Origin: Selaginella tamariscina
Lineage: Eukaryota > Streptophyta > Lycopodiopsida > Selaginellales > Selaginellaceae
Assembly (NCBI GenBank): GCA_003024785.1
Contig: PUQB01000161.1
Location: forward strand, 62,001 to 126,000
DNA length: 64,000 nucleotides
Reading direction: 5' to 3'
Within the stretch, counting starts at the first letter, position 1. The number at the start of each line of letters is the position of its first letter. Positions 11,401 to 24,041 of this stretch are shown piece after piece. A program made the position numbers and the translations under genes. The notes beneath the pieces are model-generated. The model did no database searches, was not told the DNA's origin, and saw only the letters and a list, made by a program, of their open reading frames with translations.

Positions 11401-11614
11401 ATTTATCTTAAAATATGGCCAAGTTGATTCCAGAATCCCCCTGCCCATCTCTTCTCCTGCTCTTGTCTTTAATGTCACCTCAATTCCACATCTGAATACA
11501 AAAATGATTAGTTCAAGTATCCGAGTATAACAGATTTTATTTTAATTCTTACCCAGAATTTGACGACGACTCCATACTAATGACTCGATCTCCTTGTTTG
11601 ATCAAATCGTCCTT
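8486..11614 (-). pseudogene. Gene X: ParB-like domain plus degenerate methyltransferase-like protein (element II)
   Basis: Exons inferred on the minus strand: 11614-11553, 11491-10185, 10123-9280, 9228-8486; the last two introns are 61 and 51 bp with GT-AG ends. Order of recognisable parts: an N-terminal segment (GDRVISMESS..., 'GRGIL') resembling the start of the transposase gene; a ParB/sulfiredoxin-like domain (NYRPLNQERVAELMEKM, then YYIISGQHTITAAQRLLEE, like ParB box II); a Lys-rich linker; LFVMDRRVS, at the place expected for a DPPY motif; and DAWVFDYCSRGSVLKE with FAVEKD, like the AdoMet motif I of beta-class amino-methyltransferases. Frameshifts near 11045, 10925, 10690 (8-bp loss against element III), 10505, 9047 and 8880 make it a pseudogene. 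The domain calls rest on motif recognition only. Confidence 0.55.
10151..10171. repeat. Isolated copy of the palindromic motif in an X-gene intron
   Basis: CCGGCGAGATAAATCCCGCCC lies inside the 61-bp intron 10124-10184. It is a near-copy of the 18-bp array palindrome, outside the array. Element III carries a decayed version at about 34400. Confidence 0.6.
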
Positions 11615-11717
11615 CTGCAAAATAATACACTATAAATATAAATTATATAAAAACGCACACACACTTGTATAAACCCGAATATACAAAAATAATACACAGA
11701 GAGAAGTAGACGTAATT

Positions 11718-11804
11718 AACTGTCCGAAGCTCACATTTGTGTTAGTGCAAAAGAAAGATAACATTTCGTTTTAGAACCACCACAAATGTGAGCTCTGGAC
11801 AGTT
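11718..11804. repeat. Conserved hairpin upstream of X coding exons
   Basis: Arms 11718-11741 and 11781-11804 (24 bp, two mismatches) around CTCACATTTGTG. The same hairpin occurs in element III at 35997-36083. Its changes there are transitions that mostly leave G-U pairs in RNA. Confidence 0.75.
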
Positions 11805-11914
11805 TTACATAGATTCCTAGCTTTTACTCGAAATATTATGATAAGATGATAAAAGTAAATAAAATGAGATATGCAACTTATATATACTAATACACATATA
11901 TATTCACATGGAAG

Positions 11915-13395
11915 GTGCGGCGGGATTAATCTCGCCACCCCTTCAATGCCTCCTGAAAGAGTGGGCGGGATTAATCTCGCCACCTTTCTGGAGGCCTTGA
12001 ACGGGAGTGCGGAATTAATCTTGCCACCCTTCTCGGTCTCAGAGAGAACTGGGCAGGATTTATTTCTCACACCCCTTCAGTGACTCCAGAAAGGGGCGGG
12101 ATTAATCTCGCCCACCATGTAAGGATGGTTAAATGAATTTCCCCACCCTTCCCAATTCTCTCCATTGGTATGTTGAAAACCTTCTACGTCTCAGACAGAA
12201 ACGTTTGGGATTGGTCCGACTCACCAATGGAGAAAAAAGGAAGGGTGGCGGGATTCATTCCTCCAACAGGCATTGAAGACTCGGCGGGATTAATCCCGCC
12301 GCCCAGGGCCTTCACTCGGTCCCTATGCGGCGGGATTAATCCCGCCGGACGCCAATTCCCTGCGCGGAATCGGGCGGGATTAATCCCGCCGCCTAGGCAC
12401 TTCAGGCAGGCCAATGGCGGCGGGATAAATCCCGCCCGATTCCGCGCAGGGAATTGGCGTCGGCGGGATTAATCCCGCCTCCCAGGCCCTTCACTCGGGC
12501 CTTAGTCGGCGGGATTAATCCCGCCGAACGCCAATGCCCTGTGCGAAATCTTGCGGGATTAATCCCGCCGCCTAGGCCCTTCAGGCAGGCCAATGGCGGC
12601 GGGATAAATCCCGCCCGATTCCGCGCAGGGCATGCGTACGCGGCGGGATTAATCCCGCCCACCATGTAAGGGATGGTGAAATTAATCCCACCACCCTTCT
12701 CAGTTCCCTCCATTGGTATTTTGTAAACCTTCTCCGTCTCAGACAGAGTTAGTCGGGATTGATTCAACATACCAATGGAGGAAAAAAGAAGGGTGGCGGG
12801 ATTAATCCGCCACCGGGTAATGAAGGTTCGGAGAGACTAATCCCGCCGCCCTCTCGTAAATCATGCGCTCACACATATATATTGGCTGCGGCATTTTGAA
12901 CAGGGATGGGTGGGGGCGGGATTAATCCCGCCGCTTATATCCTGCGGAAGTGCCTGAGCGGCGGGATTAATCCCGCCGCCCTCCGCGAAGGGCATGAGCG
13001 TGGGGCCGGATTAATCCCGCCGTTCATGTCCTGCGTGAATTCCCTGGGCGGCGGGATTAATCCCGCCGCCTTACGCGCAGGACATGTCATGCAGGCTCTT
13101 CGGTTAGCCTTCCGTGCAGGATCTTTCATGCAGGCTCTTCGGTTAGCCTCATGAGCGGCGGGATTAATCCCGCCGCCCATCCCCTGTAAATGCCCTGCGC
13201 GGAATCCGGCGGGATTAATCCCGCCCATTAGGGCCTTCACACAGGCCATTGCCGGCGAGATAAATCCCGCCGCATTCCGCGCAGGGCATGGGTGAGCGGC
13301 GGGATTAATCCCGCCGCCATGGCCCCAACCATATAGCGGCGGGATTAATCCGCCGCCGAGGCTATAAACCTATAGCGGCGGATTAATCCGCCGCT
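11915..13395. repeat. Palindrome array A (element II, X side)
   Basis: About 20 good copies plus decayed ones of GGCGGGATTAATCCCGCC, a perfect 18-bp self-complementary palindrome, spaced roughly 40-50 bp apart. Some have TAAA for TTAA. The left part (11915-12120) is degenerate. The GC-rich spacers share GCGCAGGGCAT/ATGCCCTGCGC-type words. It sits between the X gene and the microsatellite core. Confidence 0.95.
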
Positions 13396-14556
<1,161 letters not shown>

Positions 14557-14557
14557 C

Positions 14558-14735
14558 CTGTGTGCACAGCCGCGCCGCCGATTTCACAGCCGCCGCCTCT
14601 TGAAACCTAAGAAATACCTAACCCTAAAGAATTAAATATATATATTAACCCTAATAGAATATTCCTTCTCTTAAACCCTAAAAAGAATAAAATATAGATT
14701 CGCCCTAAACGAATATTCTTTCATTATTTATAGCG
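14558..14735 (-). promoter_or_regulatory. Candidate promoter and 5' exon for gene X
   Basis: Inference. On the minus strand a TATAAATA box lies at 14724-14731. A GC-rich stretch follows, ending in a consensus donor (CACAG|GTGAGA; exon edge 14558). Element I conserves this donor at 20892-20897. If used, the first intron would run from here to the acceptor at 11615 and contain the microsatellite and palindrome array A. Confidence 0.35.
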
Positions 14736-14824
14736 CGTGCGTGTGCGTGGGTATCACATACACCCAAAAATATAAATCATGTAGGGATTTAACATGTGTG
14801 TGTCCATGAGAGTGTTAAAGTTTC

Positions 14825-14828
14825 ATGT
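14825..14828. repeat. Target-site duplicate ATGT (left of element I)
   Basis: ATGT precedes the element I terminus and recurs at 25427-25430. Removing element I plus one copy restores sequence matching element I's own core around 20600-20640, apart from one GT unit. Confidence 0.75.
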
Positions 14829-14855
14829 ATGCAAGTTGTAACTAAAATGGGCATG
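14829..14855. repeat. Terminal inverted repeat, left end of element I
   Basis: Starts ATGCAAGTTGTAACTAAAA and ends GGGCATG. It is the transposase-side terminus; its inverse is 33902-33928. Confidence 0.85.
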
Positions 14856-15326
14856 GCTATAGTCCCCATTTCCTAATAATTAGCAATTTTACTATTTAAT
14901 TAGCATTTTCTAATATTAAAGGAATATTCTTTAGAATATATGTTTGAAAAGAGAATATTCTTTAGAATATTCTATTTTTGTATTCTACCCTTTAATAAAT
15001 TATAGCATTCATTGAACAAAAATTAATAACATTATAAAGTAGAATGTATTAAATTATATAATATATTGCCTAATATAACAATTAAGAAGAGCATAAGAGG
15101 TACATTATATAAATATTGATGTTGTTATTAAAATATTAATATTTAAATATAACATTATTAATTAAAAATTGTAGTAGTAATATATATATAAATCCTATAA
15201 TAATATAGTCAATCTTCCATATCATTTTTAAATTTATATAGTTAAGTATACAATTTGGTACTATTATTAAAGAGTTTATAATAATTATGAATTTAAATAT
15301 ATGATATTTTATAATTTTGTAATGCT
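14856..15326. other. AT-rich tail between transposase stop and terminus (element I)
   Basis: Non-coding, inverse of 33423-33901. Contains paired GAATATTC-type motifs. No gene. Confidence 0.7.
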
Positions 15327-18279
15327 TTAAGCTTCAGAAAACATACATTCCCTTGCAGTTTTGTTAATCGTGACTTTATCAACGCTTCTTGACATCCACC
15401 CATATCGAATGGATTTAACATTTATAAAACATGCTGGGTCTTTTGATTGGGAGACCATGTTTTCTCTAGGCATCCATTATATCTTTCGCTCTCCTTCTCG
15501 TGTCGCCTTTTTTGTGGTTTGAACCATGCAACCTTAACAATACTATTTTTTGTGATTACTTCAGGTGTGTCGATAATTTGACCCATCCAAATAGGCGATT
15601 ATATGACGCATCTGGAGTAATGAGAACCATCATTAGTTTTGAAGATCCTTGCAGCAATCAAAGTATGCTTTAGGTTTTTGGTTCCTTTGTCCAACAAAGT
15701 GTGGGTTTGCACTTCCACATCACTACTGGCTTCTATGTCGTCTGTGCTCAGTGATGTCATTTCAATCTCCTCTCGCCACCTTGTTTAGGCCAGAAAGGGT
15801 GTTGCAATTCTGTACTTGTGACAGTAGGCCCTTCCAACTCTCGAACAACAGTCTCCCAATAGTTGCCACATGCTTATATAGTTCTGAGTAACCAGTTGCC
15901 TTATCAGAATTCTTTGGCATCGATTTTTTGAACCCATGCCACATATTTTTGATGCATCAATAATAACCTCTTGTTCCTTGAGCTGGGCACTCAATGGAAT
16001 AGGGTCTGGTTGTCCTTCTGGGAGAAGTGGCTTTCCATCCTCTTCCACTTTTGAAGAGCATTAAGCCTCTTTCGGTAACCACTCCTGCTCTGATGGCCGT
16101 AACTTGTACTGCATAATAGGTATACCATCTCGTATGGAGAAAAAGAATTGTAGCGGCACAAGGTGACCAACTAAAGAATCACTCCCTTCTTTTATATACT
16201 CCTTGAGAAATTTTTTGAAGTCTGGCACCTCAGTCACAAGCAAAGCACAACTTTTTTTGGAGATGCAATTTTCAAAAAGATTCATCATATGCGGTAAGGT
16301 AAGTGCACTTGTCCTTTTTGTAGAGTTGGAGACCTTGCTGAAGAACGCATCAATATCTTCATGAGGTGACCAACCATAAGGAAACTGAGCGTGATTGTTT
16401 CAAACACCACCTTTGGCAACAAGCATTGACAAGTATGCTAGCACATATCTAGAAAATAAAAGTAAGTATGAGCTTGAGAAACCCTTAAGTAAAATGATTT
16501 ACCTATTTTGTTCTCGCCTGCACAATTATCCATCTGTAAAAGCAAATGACGAGGAAGCTTATTTGATGTTGAGGACACATGTACACTATTTGAGCTAGAT
16601 CCCTCCACTGAACCTGAACTCTCAACAGGGCCATCTGTTTTTTGTGCAGGTTGCTGACAATGCCTCTCATATTCCCAAGTAGCCTCAAGTGCAGACGTGT
16701 TTGAGAGCATTATGTAAAGGTTGAAGGTGTTGTTTCTTCACTTTGAGATCACTGATAGGATTTGTCTGAGAGTGGGCTTCAAGGTTTCATGACATTTCCA
16801 AGGCACTTTGGTGTTGCAAAGAGCTTTGGAATGCTGGTCTTTGAATGATCCATCTTGTCATGGATCAAGCACAGGTACTCTGATGGGCGTGATATAGAAA
16901 GCATGCGGTGTGCATAGTACTGAGACCGACAAGTTTGTTGTGCAATCATGTGGGCCTCCATCTTCCTTTGAATGGTAGTGATCTTCACCAAGGTTTTTGC
17001 ACAAGCCTCTGCAGCCTTCAATGATGTACAAGTGTCACACTTAAAAAAGCTAGGTGTTTTGCAATCTCACATCCTTAAAATGAGTATCCATATGTTGTTG
17101 AAGTACCAGTGCAGATTGCTTGGAGCCCCATCAAACTGAGGCACTTGTTCACTGTTCACACAGTTCAATTGAGTGTAGATTGAAGGTAAAACCTTGAGAT
17201 TTTCCCTGACCCCTGCATTTGTGGTTCGGCATTTGTGAGGCATCCTGTCTGCATTTGCTTCCACAAAAGCCTTGAGTATCTCTATGGCTGCCATGATGTG
17301 AGAGCGGGTTTTGACCAAGCCAGTGTTCCCATGAACTGAGGTTCGCGCTCCATCTAGCCACTCATCCCTCCGACGTAGAACGTGGTCTTTGGGATCCGTA
17401 ATACTGTACCAAGCTTTGAAGCAGATGGCCACCTTATTAAATACCATGGATGTACTCTGATAACCTGTGTCCGAGGCCATTCCATCAATACACCCAGTTA
17501 GTGTAGCATATACAAACTCATGCCTTTGCTTTTGGGTGAGCATACGAAAGACATGTCTACATTGGGTAATTTCATTCCGGTCTGCCATCTGACAACACTT
17601 CTTCTTGCAACAGTCAATTGTGGAAATGCTCGTAACACTTTCGGAAGATGTAGGATCCATCTTTACCCTCTTGCTGAAACTTGCAGGGGAAGATCTACAA
17701 CCCATGAATCGCCTTTTTCTTACAATAGGACCAATGCAAGGAACTCTTCTTCAAATGAGTTGTTCTTCCGGGTTGTTATTATTGAAATCCAACCCAGAAT
17801 ATGTTGAACCATCTTGCCGTCTTAATTCAGATGTTCGCCACCTCACGAGGATCTAAGATACAATGTGCCATTAGGTGAAACCTCTGTCACAACTACACCC
17901 ACGAAGTCGGACCTAGTTTCTCTTCTGACACTGCTTCCATTGGATTTATGCTGCTCTCACGAAGAAAGAGAATCACCTCATCCATTACAGCAGGCAAGCC
18001 ATCATCTGGTAAACTCGTGCTACTATTTGTTTGTGACTCTGCATATTTTGTGTCAGCCTTGACTTCATCCAAATTCCACAATACAGGAGAACCCTCCTCA
18101 AATTCCATTCCCAGAACCTCAACATGCTTGTAAATGGTGTTCACCCATACGTACACACAAGATCCTTGGGAAATATTGTGACATGATGCATTATTATCTC
18201 GAACTTCCACAGTTCCAGTGCCAACTATCTCGTTGTTCCGAAGAAGACATACTTTATCTCCAGTATTAAACATATTGTC
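15327..18279 (-). pseudogene. Broken DUF7869-like transposase gene (element I)
   Basis: Collinear with the intact gene at 30297-33422 but damaged. The coding start region is at 18279-18271 and the stop at 15327-15329. A 128-bp segment (31828-31955 in element II) is missing at about 16788, with GAAAC microhomology at the joint, and removes the region downstream of the DKMDHSKTSIP motif. More frameshifts occur near 17395, 17050, 16330, 16060 and 15780. Key blocks (MDNCAGENK, the GHTHEDID region) are still recognisable. It cannot make a full protein. Confidence 0.85.
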
Positions 18280-18423
18280 CTGCACATAAATAATTGTATT
18301 ATTTATGATATCTGTTTATGCAATATTTTTAAGAAATCTGAATTACGGTTACTTAATAATATGCATATGCAATAATACATAATTATGTTTAGAGATAATA
18401 TCTCATGTTTGATTAATACAACT

Positions 18424-18895
18424 GATGGGCGGATTAATCCCGCCACGACTCCCTCCGACAAGGAAGAGCCGGCGGGTTAATCCCGCCGGCTCTTCCTTGT
18501 CGGAGGGAGTCCAAGGCGGGATTAATCCGCCCACAATTCTTACGACGGGGAATGGGTGGCGGGATTAAACCCGCACATAACTCTCTCCAAAACTATGATT
18601 TCAAAGAGATCTCGGGATAAATCCTGTCCCCAAATCTTTAAAACAGGGAAGTGGTGGCGAGATTAATCCCGCCACCCCTTCCCTGCCTCCTAAAATGGTT
18701 GGCGGGATTAATCCGCCGACAACTCTTTTTAATAAATTCTGGTAACTCTTCATCAGTTGAGAAGGTTATCGACGGGATTAATCCCGCCACTCTTTTTCAG
18801 TGGCGGAGAGAAGCATTGCCCGGGAGATGGTGGCGGGATTAATCCCGCCACTTCTTCAAAGAGGCGAAAAAAGAAATGGCCGGATTAATCCCGCC
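18424..18895. repeat. Palindrome array C (element I, transposase side)
   Basis: About nine copies of GGCGGGATTAATCCCGCC, several degenerate. At 18447-18511 the motif sits at the centre of a near-perfect 65-bp palindrome with spacer arms GACTCCCTCCGACAAGGAAG. Array D of element II has about 170 bp more here, so this copy probably contracted by recombination between repeats. Confidence 0.9.
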
Positions 18896-20480
18896 GCCCC
18901 GGTTAACCTAGAATATTAAGTTAAAAGGATATTTAAACGTGATAAATCCCTAACGGAATATATTATAATCCTAATGCATTTCTAAACCCCTAAATTGTAA
19001 TTTTAAGAGAGAATGTAAGAGAGTGAATCTTAATAAGTATTTTTAAATTTGTTTATAATACTTACTTGTAACAGCACTGAAGGCGCCGTGCTTTCCTATA
19101 AAGAATAGCACCCAATTTAATCTCGCTCCTGAGATGATCACTATGAAGAAAAAAGAAGATCTAAAGAGTGAAAAATACAGAAATGAAGAACCCTTGCCGG
19201 AGAAAGAACCAGATCTGAATTTGAGTGGGAAATTAAATGCATTTTCAAATTTACATGTCAGACCGACAATACATATGTCAGAAATTCAAATTTTTTAAAA
19301 AGAACAGAAAATAAAATTTAAGATGAGTTGACACAAATATCCGACACTCTAACATATATACTCTCCAGTTCCAATGAGTATTTTAAAATTGCATTTAATG
19401 TTTTCAAGTGATTCAAGCTGTTTAATATTACGAAATTTTAAATATATTCTACATTCTTAGTATTCAAGTATATTTATATATATATATATATATAAATATA
19501 TACTTATACAATAAATAAATTGATATATTATTATGTATCATTTAAAATATATTCATAGTCTGTTTATTATTATTATTTTCTTAATTACTCGAGTATTTAG
19601 TTTTCATTTCCTAGTATCAATGGGATATTCTTTAATATTTTATTAATATTTGAAGAATATTCTAATATTAAACTGATTATCATAATTAAATTAGTCTTGT
19701 TCTTAATTATTGCAGTAATTATTCTACATTTGTATATATTAATGGGATTTTCTCAATTAATTTGTTATTATTTCAAGAATATTCATGTGTTAAACCTTAT
19801 TATCAATATTAAATTAATACACACTATTGAACATATTTTAAATTATACATAATAATACATCATTTTATCTAATATATAGTCATATATAGTTTTAATAATT
19901 ATATATTAATATATTTCCTTAATTACTTGAGTAATTAATCTTCTTTATATTAATGGGATATTCTTTATTATTTCTTATTATTCCAAGAATATTCCAATAT
20001 TAAACATGATTATGATAATTAATTTAGTTAATTATTTGAGTACTTAATTTACATTTGTATATATTAATGGGATTTTCTCAATTAATTTCTTATTATTTCA
20101 AGAATATTTCAATGTTAAACCTTTTTATCAATATTAAATTAATATATATTATTAAAACTATATATGGCTATATATTAGATAAAATCATATATTATTATGT
20201 ATAATTTTAAAATATGTTCCTAGTGTGTTTATTAATTTTATTTTCTTAATTATTCGATGTTTGTTTTGCACACATATATAACACAATCATAAATTTACAC
20301 ACGCATTACAAGAACTTACAAAAACACATATGCACACACATGCACAACCCTAAACCAAATTGTATGTATATCTGTGTATAATATGTGTAAGTTATATGTG
20401 TACTAATATATGCAATGTGTACAAAATAATTTTTCAACACTCTCTCTTCTCTCATAATACACACCATGCATGATCCATCC
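18896..20480. other. AT-rich core and candidate 5' exon (element I)
   Basis: Inverse of about 27990-29450. It holds the mirrored candidate leader exon (19066 to about 19330, donor ACTTAC at 19060-19065 on the plus strand). Then come about 1.1 kb of A/T-rich DNA with repeated AAGAATATTC and TTAATGGGATTTTCTC blocks. No coding gene. Confidence 0.6.
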
Positions 20481-20489
20481 TAAATCCAA

Positions 20490-20516
20490 AACCCTAAACC
20501 CTAAACCCTAAACCCA
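20490..20516. repeat. Interstitial telomere-like repeat (CCCTAAA)n, element I
   Basis: Three to four CCCTAAA units in the transposon core. The inverted counterpart in element II is at 25518-25550. Confidence 0.85.
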
Positions 20517-20639
20517 TGTAATATGTGTGTATGTCTGTGTGTATACACGTGTGTATGTATATATTATGTGTATTAATATATGCAATGTGTATGTATGTAT
20601 TGATACACATGAAACTTTAACACTCTCATGGACACACAC

Positions 20640-20900
20640 ATGTTAAATCCCTGCATGATTTATATTTTTGAGGTGTATGTGATACACCCGCACACGCACG
20701 CGCTAATAATATAATAAAAGAATATTCGTTTAGGGCGAATCTATATTTTATTCTTTTTAGGGTTTAAGTATATTCTCAAAAGGAATATTCTATTAGGGTT
20801 GATATATATATTTAATTCCTTTAAGGTTTAGGTATATTCTTAGGGTTTCAAGAGGCGGCGGCTGTGAAATCGCGGCGGCGGCTGTCCACACAGGTGAGAT
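20640..20900. other. Mirrored candidate X leader (element I)
   Basis: Inverse of 14558-14820. The GC-rich AAGAGGCGGCGGCTGTG stretch and donor CACAG|GTGAGATC at 20892 are conserved, supporting a real splice site in the ancestral element. Confidence 0.4.
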
Positions 20901-20901
20901 C

Positions 20902-20932
<31 letters not shown>

Positions 20933-21177
20933 ATATGTATAGGAGTGTGCGTATAATTTTATTTATTAGTTTTATCTCTCGCACACACACGCACACTCCT
21001 GTGTATGTATATGTGTGTGTGGGTGTGTGTTTGTTTATCTGTATGATTTTATTTGTTTCGCTCACACAGCATACACACGATTATACATATACACATATAT
21101 ATATATATACCTATATACATATATACATACATATATTATGTGTACCAGTTTCTGTAAATTTTTTTTATTGATCTTGC

Positions 21178-21234
<57 letters not shown>

Positions 21235-21715
21235 TATGTGTACCAGTATCTGTAAATTTTTTTTTATTGATCTATCTCTCCCACACACACGCGCACTGCT
21301 TTACACACACACACATATATATATATATACAACATAGTTTATATATATGCTTATATATTCATATGGGTTATATATCTATATACACACATATATATATGTG
21401 TGTGTTTATCTGTATAATTTTATTATTTATTAGTTTTATCTCTCGCACACACACGCACACTCCTGTGTATGTATATGTGTGTGTGTGTGTGTTTGTTTAT
21501 CTGTATGATTTTTTTGTTTCGCTCACACGCATACACACGATATACATATACACACATATATATACCTATGTACACACATAATTTAGGTGTACCAGTACTG
21601 TATAATTTTATTTATTTATCTATCTCTTGCACACACACGTACACTCCTATACATACATACATACATACATATATATACACACACACATATATATATGTGT
21701 GTGTTTTTATCTCGC
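20901..21715. repeat. Microsatellite block, element I core
   Basis: TG/CA/TA tracts, inverse of 13396-14556 but shorter; the (TG)100 tract is much reduced. Confidence 0.85.
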
Positions 21716-21726
21716 TAAGCCCCTCG

Positions 21727-22735
21727 AGCGGCGGGATTAATCCCGCCGCTATATAGTTGGGGCCATGGCGGCGGGATTAATCCCGCCGCGAGGCCGCGCA
21801 GGACATGGGTGAGCGGCGGGATTAATCCCGCCGCCGAGGCCCCTCACGCAGGCTATGGGCGGCGGGATTAATCCCGCCGCTCTACGACAAACCGAAGAGC
21901 GGCAGGATTAATCCCGCCACCCATGGCCTACGTGAGGGGCCTCGGCGGCGGGATTAATCCCGCCGCTCATCCATGCCCTGCGCGGAATGCGGCGGGATTT
22001 ATCTCGCCGGCAATGGCCTGTGTGAAGGTTCTAATGGGCGGGATTAATCCCGCCGGATTCCGCGCAGGGCATTTAGAGGGAATGGGCGGCGGGATTAATC
22101 CCGCCGCCGAGGCCCCTCACGCAGGCCATGGGCGTGGGATTAATCCCGCCGCTCTTCGGTTTGTCGTAGAGCGGTGGGATTAAATCCCGCCGCCCAGGGA
22201 ATTCACGCAGGACATGAACGCTGGGATTAATCCGGCCCACGCTCATGCCCTTCGCGGAGGGCGGCGGGATTAATCCCGCCGTTCATGTCCTGCGTGAATT
22301 CCCTGGGCGGCGGGATTAATCCCGCCCCCACCCATCCCTGTTCAAAAATGCCGCAGCCAATATATATGTGTGAGCGCATGATTTACGAGAGGGCGGCGGG
22401 TTAGCCGCCGAACCTTCATTACCGGTGGCGAGATTAATCTCCGAACCTTCATTATCCCATTGGTATGTTGAATCAATCCGCCTAACTCTGTCTGAGACGG
22501 AGAAGGTTTACAAAATAATACAATGGAGGGAACGAGAAGGGTGGTGGGATTAATTTCACCATCCCTTACATGGTGGGCGGGATTAATCCCGCCGTGTACG
22601 CATGCCCTGCGCGGAATCGGGCGGGATTTATCCCGCCGCCATTGGCCTGCCTGAAGGGCCTAGGCGGCGGTTAATCCCGCAAGATTTCGCACAGGGCCTG
22701 GGAGGCGGGATTCATCCGCCGAACGCCAATGCCCT
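21727..22735. repeat. Palindrome array B (element I, X side)
   Basis: About 15-18 copies of GGCGGGATTAATCCCGCC or close variants at 40-50 bp spacing, inverse of array A. It passes into X-gene sequence at about 22763 without the 9440-11900 equivalent. Confidence 0.95.
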
Positions 22736-22762
22736 GTGCGAAATCGGGGTAAAATCATCGGG

Positions 22763-23660
22763 TGCGAAATCGAGACTTTATGGGGTAAATCACTGCTTGT
22801 AGGAAAACCGTTTCAATTGTTCGTGATGGATCGACGGGTGTCAAAAAATCTTTCGACAGATAGGCACTAGAGGATCTGGTGGAGAAACTTAGCCGTGCAA
22901 GCATATACATAGAAGGTATTTATTATTGAATTCATGCTTGCGCTCTTCACTGATACCTACTTTTTCAGGTATTTATTTCTTGATTCTTGCTCATGTCACC
23001 GATACTTTTGCCTTCGCCTTCGCCAAGAAGAATAGACATCGTTGGACAGGATTTTATATGAACGATTGCTATCCCAAGTGCATTGATACTGTTGTTCACT
23101 TGGTTGTTAGGAATGCGCCAAACAATTTCAAGCTTCCAAATGACTGGCCAGGCATCTGTTTGCACTCCAACGGCCCTGAACCTCCATCCGATACACCGAT
23201 AGGTATGAGTGACGTATTCGGCAATGTACGTTATCCAAACATTACAAGTCAAGCGGCACGGAGCATCGTCAACTTGATCAGGGGTCCTCACAGTGATGCG
23301 TGGGTTTTTGACTACTGCTCTAGGGGGTCCGTCTTGAAGGAGTGTTACCTTCGGCATACATGTGTGTTTGCCGTTGAGAAGGATAAGACCATGGTTGAGG
23401 ACCTGAACAAGTGGATAGATTGGGTCTCAACTGAGTACCCCAACGATTCCATAAAGGCGTATTTGAGAAAGTTCCCTCCAGATAAGTGCGATAGCTCTGA
23501 AGGTGAATCTGGTTCAATCTCGGAGTCTGAGAACGAACATCAATCAGATATTAGACCGGAAGTTATCTCGAGGAGTACAGAACATTCGCACACTCCAGGA
23601 CCCATGGAAACATCAATAGAAGATGCAGAAGATCTTGAACCATCTCACAAAGCGGCTTAG
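22763..23660 (+). pseudogene. Gene X 3' part: methyltransferase-like region (element I)
   Basis: Exon remnant 22763-22917, then an intron ending in CAG at 22968, then an exon from 22969 with an open frame to a stop at 23660. This exon is the best-preserved copy of the region. It contains ILAHVTDTFAFAFAKKNRH, later HSDAWVFDYCSRGSVLKE and VFAVEKDKTMVEDLNKW, which I read as an AdoMet-binding motif I and the following acidic strand of an amino-methyltransferase fold. The upstream remnant carries LFVMDRRVS where DPPY would be expected. The ParB-like domain and the normal start are absent, and the tail stops early (SHKAA) relative to element II. Not functional as it stands. Confidence 0.55.
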
Positions 23661-24041
23661 ACCTTCTTCGCCTCATTCAGAAGGTAATAGCGAAGAAGAA
23701 TTGATAATGAATTGATAGAGTGATGAATAGTTGTAAATGAGTGTAACATAAGGCATTTTTGTATATTTCTTTTATATTTGTACAGAAAATAAATTCTCAA
23801 GGATTAATGAAGCTTTTAGTTCAAACATGGGTCACACATTAACAAGGTAAATAATATACCTTGATAATTTTAAGGTCAGCTAATTATCATTTTGCAGATG
23901 TAATGAAATAATTGAGAACATGGATTTTCAGCATTGCCATGAGGTAAGAGAGGGGTTTGGCGACAATTTCTTGTGCCACATGTCAGAATGACAGAGTTCA
24001 TGCAGGAAATGGATAATAATGCAGCTCAAAACATCGTTACC

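Noticed and set aside
12170..13249. Open frames on both strands with repeated AGLIPP and GGGINPA peptides
   Set aside because: They are translations of the 18-bp palindrome array in its different frames, occur on both strands and in all arrays, and have no starts or splice context of their own.
12280..13390. CRISPR-like array (regular repeats with spacers)
   Set aside because: The repeats are perfect palindromes, spacers are related to one another, and the DNA is plant nuclear with no cas genes.
20905..21756. Open frames rich in Tyr-Ile and His-Thr
   Set aside because: Microsatellite translation, inverse of the 13.4-14.5 kb block.
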